Part shown: piece after piece, positions 1-4,552 of the stretch
How positions within the stretch are numbered: position 1 is the first letter of the stretch
Layout: every line of letters starts with the position of its first letter
DNA from: Caldifarciminota bacterium
GTDB taxonomy: Bacteria > Hydrothermota > Tepidihabitantia > B3-TA06 > JALVRC01
Assembly: GCA_027025255.1 (NCBI GenBank)
Contig: JALVRC010000103.1
Coordinates: 26,809-36,907, forward strand
Reading direction: 5' to 3'
Length of the DNA stretch: 10,099 nucleotides
Made by a program: the position numbers and the translations under genes
The notes under the pieces: model-generated
Seen by the model: only the letters and a program-made list of their open reading frames with translations
The model's database searches: none
What the model was told of the DNA's origin: nothing

Positions 1-126
1 ATCATTAATTAGCTTAAAGTAATCAATATCAATTATTGCAAAAAGCTTTTTTTTATAAGAAAAAATATTTTTAAGGTCTTTATAAAGAACATCTTTTGTG
101 AAAAAACCTGTCAGGGCATCATACAT
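1..126 (-). CDS. GGDEF-domain protein (putative diguanylate cyclase), N-terminal part only
   Basis: This is a partial gene: 42 codons are visible and the rest lies beyond the left edge. The reading begins MYDALTGFFTKD and ends DIDYFKLIND. These match the two opening motifs of GGDEF domains: the D-x-LTG segment at residues 3-7 and the D-[IV]-D-x-F-K-x-[IL]-N-D strand and metal-binding Asp segment at 33-42. GGDEF enzymes make c-di-GMP from two GTP, but the GG[DE]EF catalytic loop is outside the window, so activity cannot be judged. The start is ATG at 126-124, preceded by AAAGGA at 137-132 with a 5-nt gap; the frame is closed by a TAA just upstream. The start overlaps the hisS stop by 8 bases, so translation is probably coupled to hisS. 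There is no room for an N-terminal sensor domain, because the domain starts at residue 3. FFT replaces the more usual L-x-NR after LTG. Confidence 0.82.
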   Translation of the reverse strand, partial: MYDALTGFFTKDVLYKDLKNIFSYKKKLFAIIDIDYFKLIND

Positions 127-1393
127 TAATGTCCTTTAAAAATGCAAAAAGCTCCTCTTTAGTTACTATCTTTTGTTCCTTCCTTGCCATATCTTTTATT
201 ACAAAAACCCCTTTTTTACTCTCTTCCTCTCCTGCAAAAAGCACATAAGGTATATGTTTATCCCTTGCATATCCAAGTTGTCCTCTAAATCCTGATTTAC
301 CTAAATAAAAACTAACATTATATCCCCTTTCCCTTAGACTCTTTACCACAGGAAACATATAATTCCAATCATTTTTGTTAAACCAGCTAACCAATATTTG
401 TACTTTACTTAGCTTCTCAAAAGGAAATAAGCCCAATTCCTCCATAACCAATAAAACCCTTTCAAGCCCAAAAGACCCCCCTGTTGCAGGATAAGCTCTC
501 TTTGAAAAAACACCTATTAAATTATCATATCTCCCGCCTGATGCGATGCTACCTATCTTAGGCTCTTCAACTATGACCTCAAATATAGGACCTGTATAAT
601 AATCAAGTCCTCTTGCAAGCAGAGGCTCAAATCTAACACCGCTCTCCTTTATTCCTAACTTTTGAGCTAAATGCAGAACCTTGTTAATCTCATTTAACCC
701 TTCTTCTCCATAGGGTGAACTATCCAAATCATCATAATTTCCTTCTATTATATGCTCTACATAAACCTCTGCATCTTTCATATCCTTTTTTCTCAAGAGT
801 TCTAAAACCTTCTCATCACCAATCTTGTCCCTTTTGTCAAGGATTCTTGCCAGTTCCTTCTCATCATCAACCCTGGCGAGTTCTGCAATAGCTTTTATTA
901 TCTTTCTTGAATTCAAAAGCACTGTATAGTTATTGAAATTCAGAGCTTCAAGTATATGTGTTATAACCCTTAAAACTTCTGCATCAGCAAGCAAATCTTT
1001 TGCGCCAACAGTGTCTATATCACACTGATAAAACTCTCTAAACCTTCCCTTTTGAGGGCTATCTGCCCTCCATACAGGTGCTATTTGATAACGTTTGAAA
1101 GGATACTTTATCTCAGGATGCATAGCAACAAGCCTGGCAAGAGGAACTGTCAGATCATACCTTAAACCAACATCCCTATTCCCTGGATCCTTAAACCTGT
1201 AGATTAGCTTCTCTCCTTCTTCTCCATATTTTCCCCCAAGTATCTCATAATACTCTATTGCAGGAGTATCTAAGGGTTCAAATCCATACATTTCATATAT
1301 TTTTGAAATCCTTTCTATAACCCATTTCCTTTTTATCATAGCTGAAGGCAGAAAATCTCTTGTGCCTTTAAAAATTCTGGGTTTTATTTTCAT
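119..1393 (-). CDS. hisS: Histidine--tRNA ligase (HisRS)
   Basis: This class II aminoacyl-tRNA synthetase charges tRNA-His with histidine using ATP in the cytoplasm. At 424 residues it is full length for the bacterial family. Visible signatures are the N-terminal GTRDFLP (10-16), the RYDLTVPLAR segment (78-87), motif 2 from RYQIAPVWRAD (101-111) to REFYQCDIDTVG (119-130), the histidine-specific ARGLDYYTG (260-268), SGGRYDNLIG (285-294), and motif 3 GGSFGLERV (305-313). A C-terminal anticodon-binding domain follows from about residue 330. The long form of the 60-130 region (GEEGEKLIYRFKD, then RADSPQKGRFREF) is a widespread HisRS subtype. The ATG at 1393-1391 shares an ATGA with the stop of the TPR gene, and no good Shine-Dalgarno is seen, so translation probably depends on coupling. 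A GGDEF gene starts inside its stop region. I see no internal damage. Confidence 0.97.
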   Translation of the reverse strand: MKIKPRIFKGTRDFLPSAMIKRKWVIERISKIYEMYGFEPLDTPAIEYYEILGGKYGEEGEKLIYRFKDPGNRDVGLRYDLTVPLARLVAMHPEIKYPFKRYQIAPVWRADSPQKGRFREFYQCDIDTVGAKDLLADAEVLRVITHILEALNFNNYTVLLNSRKIIKAIAELARVDDEKELARILDKRDKIGDEKVLELLRKKDMKDAEVYVEHIIEGNYDDLDSSPYGEEGLNEINKVLHLAQKLGIKESGVRFEPLLARGLDYYTGPIFEVIVEEPKIGSIASGGRYDNLIGVFSKRAYPATGGSFGLERVLLVMEELGLFPFEKLSKVQILVSWFNKNDWNYMFPVVKSLRERGYNVSFYLGKSGFRGQLGYARDKHIPYVLFAGEEESKKGVFVIKDMARKEQKIVTKEELFAFLKDINV

Positions 1394-2259
1394 CTACTGG
1401 TTGGAGCCTTGAGCTCAAAGAAAGATTTATATTCTTTTTTAAACTTCTCTAATAAAGCCCTATCATGCATATTTAAAAGGACTTTATACTTCAGATGAAC
1501 TGCTTTAAAATTGTTATGGTCTTCTTGTAAAATATGATCAACATCAGCTAAGGCGTCTTTAAATTTCTTAAGGCCTAAACTTGCCTTTGCTCTATACAAA
1601 TAGGATAGATTATCATGTGAGGCCTCTATAAGCTTTGTAAATATTTCATAAGCCTCTTTGTATTTCTTCATATCAAGATAGATTACACCCATATTGTGAT
1701 ACAAAACTGGATCATTCATACCTTTTTCTCTAAGACGTTCATATATCCCCAATGCTTGAGTATAATCTTTTTTATACTGAAGGATAAGAGCTTTCAACAT
1801 TAAAAAACTCTCATCCTCTGGATAACGTTTTAAGGCTTCATTCGCATAAACAAGAGCAGAATCGTACTCAGAGGTGTTAAAGTATAGATAGGATATATTA
1901 TTAAGCACAATACTGTCAGGAGATAGCGAATATGCCTTTTTAAAATACATAAGTGCCTTAGTGGTATCCTTTAGAGTTTTATAAACACTTGCTAAATCTT
2001 TAATATAATCAGCATTGTCAGTTTTAAGATTATATGCTTTTAATAGATATACAACAGAGGAATCATAATTACTTATTTCATAATAAATTATACCAATGCG
2101 ATGATATACATCAGGTTTCTTTTTTATATGTTTTAAATACTTTATTGCTTTTAATTTTTTCCCTGCATTATAAGCTTTCTTTGCCCTTTCTGTATAATAA
2201 AAATTACAGGATAGGGAAAAAAACAAAAAAGGTAGCAAAAACTTAGCTATGTTCTTCAC
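1390..2259 (-). CDS. Tetratricopeptide-repeat lipoprotein
   Basis: This is a TPR protein of unknown specific role, probably anchored to a membrane and facing the periplasm. I place the start at GTG 2259-2257, not at the longest-frame ATG at 2307. AGGAGG lies at 2271-2266 with a 6-nt spacer, and starting there puts a signal peptide at the very N-terminus. That peptide is VKNIAK, then LLPFLFF, then SLSC; Cys18 would be the lipidated residue, with Ser at -3 as a slightly relaxed lipobox. The 289-residue product then has about seven or eight 34-residue TPR-like helical pairs in a row. Typical pieces are YHRIGIIYYEISNYDSSVVY, LYHNMGVIYLDMKKYKEAYE and KASLGLKKFKDALADVDHIL. TPR arrays bind partner proteins. 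The 5' end overlaps the preceding COG1433 gene by 17 bases and the 3' end overlaps hisS (ATGA). No enzymatic domain is seen. Confidence 0.85.
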   Translation of the reverse strand: MKNIAKFLLPFLFFSLSCNFYYTERAKKAYNAGKKLKAIKYLKHIKKKPDVYHRIGIIYYEISNYDSSVVYLLKAYNLKTDNADYIKDLASVYKTLKDTTKALMYFKKAYSLSPDSIVLNNISYLYFNTSEYDSALVYANEALKRYPEDESFLMLKALILQYKKDYTQALGIYERLREKGMNDPVLYHNMGVIYLDMKKYKEAYEIFTKLIEASHDNLSYLYRAKASLGLKKFKDALADVDHILQEDHNNFKAVHLKYKVLLNMHDRALLEKFKKEYKSFFELKAPTSR

Positions 2260-2617
2260 AATCTCCCTCCTTACCACAATCCCATGAAGCTGAGACAAGA
2301 TTATCATTTATAAATTTATCCACAATATCTCTTACCTTACCATTAATACCCATAAAAACCTTTATTCCGAGCTCATTAAAAAAATCCACTGCCCTTCTTC
2401 CCATTCCCCGAGAAATAACAACGTGGGCATTATTATTATTTAACCAATTAGGAATATCTCCAGGACCATGTTGAAGAAAAGGAGTTTCTATTGTCTTGTA
2501 ATCTTTTATTTGGTTGTCCTCAATATCTACAAATATATAGTATTGAGCTCTTCCAAAATGTGTTTCTATCTCTTCTTCAAGTCCTTTATTCCCTTTTACT
2601 GGAATTGCTATACGCAT
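2243..2617 (-). CDS. NifX/NifB-C-like dinitrogenase iron-molybdenum cofactor family protein (COG1433)
   Basis: This small cytoplasmic protein of about 124 residues belongs to the PF02579 (NifX/NafY/NifB C-terminal) fold. It opens MRIAIPVKG and carries the conserved THFGRAQYYIFVDIED segment, then HGPGDIPNWL, ISRGMGRRAVDFF and GIKVFMG, ending with a Cys pair (DCGKEGDC). Family members bind metal clusters or cofactors. Stand-alone COG1433 proteins are common in anaerobes without nitrogenase, and the orange protein of Desulfovibrio is one with a Mo-Cu cluster. Nothing here implies nitrogen fixation. There are two adjacent ATGs. The second, at 2617-2615, sits 4 nt from AAGGAGG (2628-2622), whereas the first at 2620 is only 1 nt away, so I prefer 2617. 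The gene follows tRNA-Asn by about 20 nt on what looks like one transcript, and its end overlaps the TPR lipoprotein gene by 17 nt. Confidence 0.88.
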   Translation of the reverse strand: MRIAIPVKGNKGLEEEIETHFGRAQYYIFVDIEDNQIKDYKTIETPFLQHGPGDIPNWLNNNNAHVVISRGMGRRAVDFFNELGIKVFMGINGKVRDIVDKFINDNLVSASWDCGKEGDCEEHS

Positions 2618-2621
2618 CATA

Positions 2622-2645
2622 CCTCCTTAAAAAAAAGCTCCTCGG
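2622..2645 (-). promoter_or_regulatory. tRNA 3' end / U8 tract / Shine-Dalgarno junction
   Basis: The tRNA acceptor strand ends at 2638. It is followed by C, eight T (2636-2629), then AAGGAGG (2628-2622), which is the ribosome binding site of the COG1433 gene. The cloverleaf, or a short alternative CTCC/GGAG hairpin formed by its 3' end, directly before U8 looks like an intrinsic terminator. Partial termination could leave most transcripts as tRNA only, with some read-through into the operon. This is inference from layout. Confidence 0.4.
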
Positions 2646-2710
2646 GGGAGACTTGAACTCCCAACCTGATGATTAACAGTCACCCGCTCTGCCAGTTGAG
2701 CTACCGAGGA
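2638..2710 (-). tRNA. tRNA-Asn (GUU anticodon)
   Basis: A 73-nt cloverleaf folds by eye on the minus strand. The acceptor stem TCCTCGG pairs with CCGAGGA and G is the discriminator. The D-arm is GCTC/GAGC with an AACTGGCA loop. The anticodon arm GGTGA/TCATC holds the loop CTGTTAA, giving anticodon GTT (Asn). The T-arm is GGGAG-TTCAAGT-CTCCC. CCA is not encoded. The 5' end lies about 2 nt after the predicted transcription start of a strong promoter. The 3' end is followed by C and a T8 run, then the Shine-Dalgarno of the COG1433 gene. Confidence 0.97.
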
Positions 2711-2718
2711 ATAGCATA

Positions 2719-2746
2719 AGTATACACATTTTTTTGTCAATGTCAA
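2719..2746 (-). promoter_or_regulatory. Sigma-70-type promoter for tRNA-Asn and the downstream operon
   Basis: A perfect -35 TTGACA (2746-2741), a 16-bp spacer and a -10 TATACT (2724-2719) are visible. The start would fall near 2712, within about two bases of the tRNA 5' end. The -35 hexamer is immediately duplicated (TTGACATTGACA, 2746-2735), but the second copy is only 10 bp from the -10 and so is unlikely to be used with it. Confidence 0.85.
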
Positions 2747-2787
2747 GGTTTGGTTTTTTATAAAAAGGGGTTTTATTACCAACTATT

Positions 2788-2801
2788 TAAAACCGGTTTT
2801 A
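2788..2801. repeat. Perfect 14-bp palindrome
   Basis: TAAAACCGGTTTTA reads the same on both strands. Its near edge is about 41 bp upstream of the -35 hexamer of the tRNA-Asn promoter, a distance compatible with a regulator site. No regulator family is recognised from the motif. Confidence 0.5.
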
Positions 2802-2853
2802 CGTACTTACATATAAAAGTAATGCTGCACGTATGTTTTTCCGTACTTAGATA
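2797..2853. repeat. 17-bp direct repeat at 40-bp spacing
   Basis: TTTTACGTACTTACATA (2797-2813) and TTTTCCGTACTTAGATA (2837-2853) match at 15 of 17 positions and begin exactly 40 bp apart. The first copy overlaps the right half of the 14-bp palindrome. A further small palindrome, AAACGTTT, follows at 2856-2863. The meaning is unknown; paired operator sites upstream of the tRNA promoter or the remains of a dispersed repeat are both possible. Confidence 0.5.
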
Positions 2854-2894
2854 AGAAACGTTTTTTAGCTGCTCTTTTAACAATGCCAACCTTC

Positions 2895-2938
2895 GGGGGA
2901 GAGAATCCTCCCTTATCTCTCTCCCCCCTATGGGGGGA
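2895..2938. repeat. Two mutually exclusive G/C-run hairpins
   Basis: GGGGGAGAGA (2895-2904) can pair over 10 bp with TCTCTCCCCC (2918-2927), leaving a loop of 13 bases. The same C-run also begins a second inverted repeat, TCCCCCC-TAT-GGGGGGA (2922-2938, 7-bp stem, 3-base loop). The two foldings share bases 2922-2927 and so exclude each other. No T tract follows on either strand, so neither is a classical intrinsic terminator. The element lies in the spacer after the kinase gene and has no coding content. Confidence 0.6.
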
Positions 2939-2942
2939 TTAC

Positions 2943-2977
2943 TTCTTAGTTCTCAGTTCCTACTTCTCAGTTCTTTT
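2943..2977. repeat. Degenerate heptanucleotide tandem repeat
   Basis: Five consecutive 7-bp units are seen: TTCTTAG, TTCTCAG, TTCCTAC, TTCTCAG, TTCTTTT. Units 2 and 4 are identical and the others differ from them by one to three bases. Such 7-bp short tandem repeats occur between genes in several bacterial groups. The array lies in the gene-free spacer directly beside the G/C-run hairpins and runs into a short stem-loop at 2973-2991. Confidence 0.65.
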
Positions 2978-2991
2978 TGCTTTGCAAAAAG
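2973..2991. terminator. A/T-rich stem-loop downstream of the kinase gene, weak terminator candidate
   Basis: CTTTTTGC (2973-2980) and GCAAAAAG (2984-2991) form a perfect 8-bp stem with a 3-base loop. It starts about 16 bases after the kinase stop. It is the nearest hairpin to that stop, but it is A/T-rich and no T tract follows on the minus strand, so termination here is only possible. Confidence 0.3.
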
Positions 2992-3006
2992 CCGTATCTC
3001 CCTTTT

Positions 3007-4458
3007 TTATCCTTCATCCAGAACTTTACGTACCATTGAAGCCAATGTTTTTATCGAATATGGTTTATGTATAAAATTAACCCCCTCTTCCAATAAACCA
3101 TTATGTACAATATGGTTATCTGTATAACCTGAGACATACATTACCTTCACTTCAGGATGAGAAAACTGTACTTTTTTTATAAACTCTTTACCGTTTAACT
3201 CCGGCATAATCAAATCTGTTATAATTAAATCAAACCTAAGGCCTTTTTCTTTTATTAACTCCAGGGCTGAGCGTCCATTAAAAGCATAGTGAACGTTATA
3301 CCCCATACCTGTTAACGCTTTTTTAGCAAAAAGACAGACTTCTTTGTCATCTTCAACAATTAAAATGCTCTCTTTCCCAGGAGAAATCTTTTCTTTAACT
3401 GTTTTTTTTCTCAATATTCTATCTTCTCCAGTAATTGGCCAAAATATCTTAAAGATTGTACCCTGACCTGGCTGTGAATATACATTTATACTTCCTTTAT
3501 TCTGCTTTACAATGCCAAAAACCATAGAAAGACCCAGACCTGTTCCCTCATATTTTTCTTTGGTTGTAAAAAATGGCTCAAAAATCTTGCTTTTTATTTC
3601 TTCATTCATTCCTATCCCATTATCAGATACAGCAAAGAAAATGTAATTCCCGACAACAAGACCTGGGTGTTCTGCAGCATATTCTTCATCCAGAAATATA
3701 TGCCCGGTTTCAATTATAATTTTCTTTTGTAAATCATGATTATTAGAAGCATTAAGTGCATCTCTTGCATTTACAATTAAATTAAGGAATATCTGCTCCA
3801 ATTGAGATTTATCAGCCTTTATATTGGGTATGTTCTCTTCTAAAAGCGTTTCAATCTGGATGTCTTCAGCAATCAAACGACGCATCATTTTATTTAAAGA
3901 AATAATAATCTCGTTTATATTTACAATTTCTGGTTTATATATTTGCTTTCTGCTAAATGCTAATAACTGACTGGTCAATTTCTCAGCACGTTTACCTACC
4001 TTTAAAATAGAAAGAATATCATCATAAAGAGGATTGTCTGCATCCATATACATCAAGGCCATTTCTGCATACCCGTTTATCACTGTTAACAAATTGTTAA
4101 AATCATGTGCCACTCCTCCTGCTAAAGTCCCTATGTATTCCATTTTCTTGATTTGAGCCAGTTGTTTTTCCATTTTTCGCTGTTTTGTTATATCTCGAAT
4201 AATGCCGCGAATAGCTATTACATTTTTTTTATCCTTGTCATAAATAGCTGTACTTGTCTCTAATACAATTATTTCAGAACCATCTTTTTTCTTAAGACGT
4301 ATCTCGTAATCCTTTACAAATCCGTTTTTCTTTATTTGACGTAAATAATCTTTTCTATCTTCAGGATTTATATAAAAATTCTTGGCTATATCCAGATTCT
4401 TAATCTCTTCTAAAGAAGAGTACCCAAGGAGTTTTAATCCTGCAGGATTTATATCCAA
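3007..4458 (-). CDS. Hybrid histidine kinase, C-terminal part: PAS6 remainder, HisKA, HATPase, receiver (frameshifted from 4553-6415)
   Basis: This is the catalytic half of a sensor kinase, cut from its N-terminal half by a frameshift. The frame is open back to about 4569, and its sequence upstream of 4458 (RDIT, then RIFEES, then VIFVAS) is the missing start of PAS6. The coordinate 4458 marks a TTG and is only the earliest plausible restart. Residues from there: rest of PAS6 1-92; dimerisation/phosphoacceptor helix with GGVAHDFNN and His118; N-box QIFLNLIVNARDAL with Asn230; G1 box SDNGIGM (278-284); IFEPFFTTK (292-300); G2 GTGLGL (305-310). A receiver domain follows with the acidic pair at 370-371, phospho-acceptor Asp415 in TDLIMPELNG, and Lys465. 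All key catalytic residues are intact. The HDFNN box places it in the NtrB-like soluble group. No ATG start exists in this frame near the break, and a weak GAGGG lies 8 bases before the TTG. Confidence 0.85.
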   Translation of the reverse strand: MDINPAGLKLLGYSSLEEIKNLDIAKNFYINPEDRKDYLRQIKKNGFVKDYEIRLKKKDGSEIIVLETSTAIYDKDKKNVIAIRGIIRDITKQRKMEKQLAQIKKMEYIGTLAGGVAHDFNNLLTVINGYAEMALMYMDADNPLYDDILSILKVGKRAEKLTSQLLAFSRKQIYKPEIVNINEIIISLNKMMRRLIAEDIQIETLLEENIPNIKADKSQLEQIFLNLIVNARDALNASNNHDLQKKIIIETGHIFLDEEYAAEHPGLVVGNYIFFAVSDNGIGMNEEIKSKIFEPFFTTKEKYEGTGLGLSMVFGIVKQNKGSINVYSQPGQGTIFKIFWPITGEDRILRKKTVKEKISPGKESILIVEDDKEVCLFAKKALTGMGYNVHYAFNGRSALELIKEKGLRFDLIITDLIMPELNGKEFIKKVQFSHPEVKVMYVSGYTDNHIVHNGLLEEGVNFIHKPYSIKTLASMVRKVLDEG

Positions 4459-4552
4459 AATTTTACCCTCTATGGAGGCTACGAAAATAACATCCTGTGA
4501 TTCTTCAAAAATTCTGCGATATCGCTGTTCGCTCTCTTTTAACAGCGTTATA

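Noticed and set aside
2243..2617. Nitrogen fixation gene nifX
   Set aside because: Only the small COG1433 fold is present. No other nif gene is in view, and such stand-alone proteins are common in non-fixing anaerobes.
2943..2977. CRISPR array
   Set aside because: The units are 7 bp, contiguous and without spacers.
2468..3127. Several small plus-strand open frames of 61-65 codons
   Set aside because: They run antisense to the COG1433 gene, the tRNA and the kinase gene, or across the repeat-rich spacer. They have no ribosome site and no recognisable protein features.
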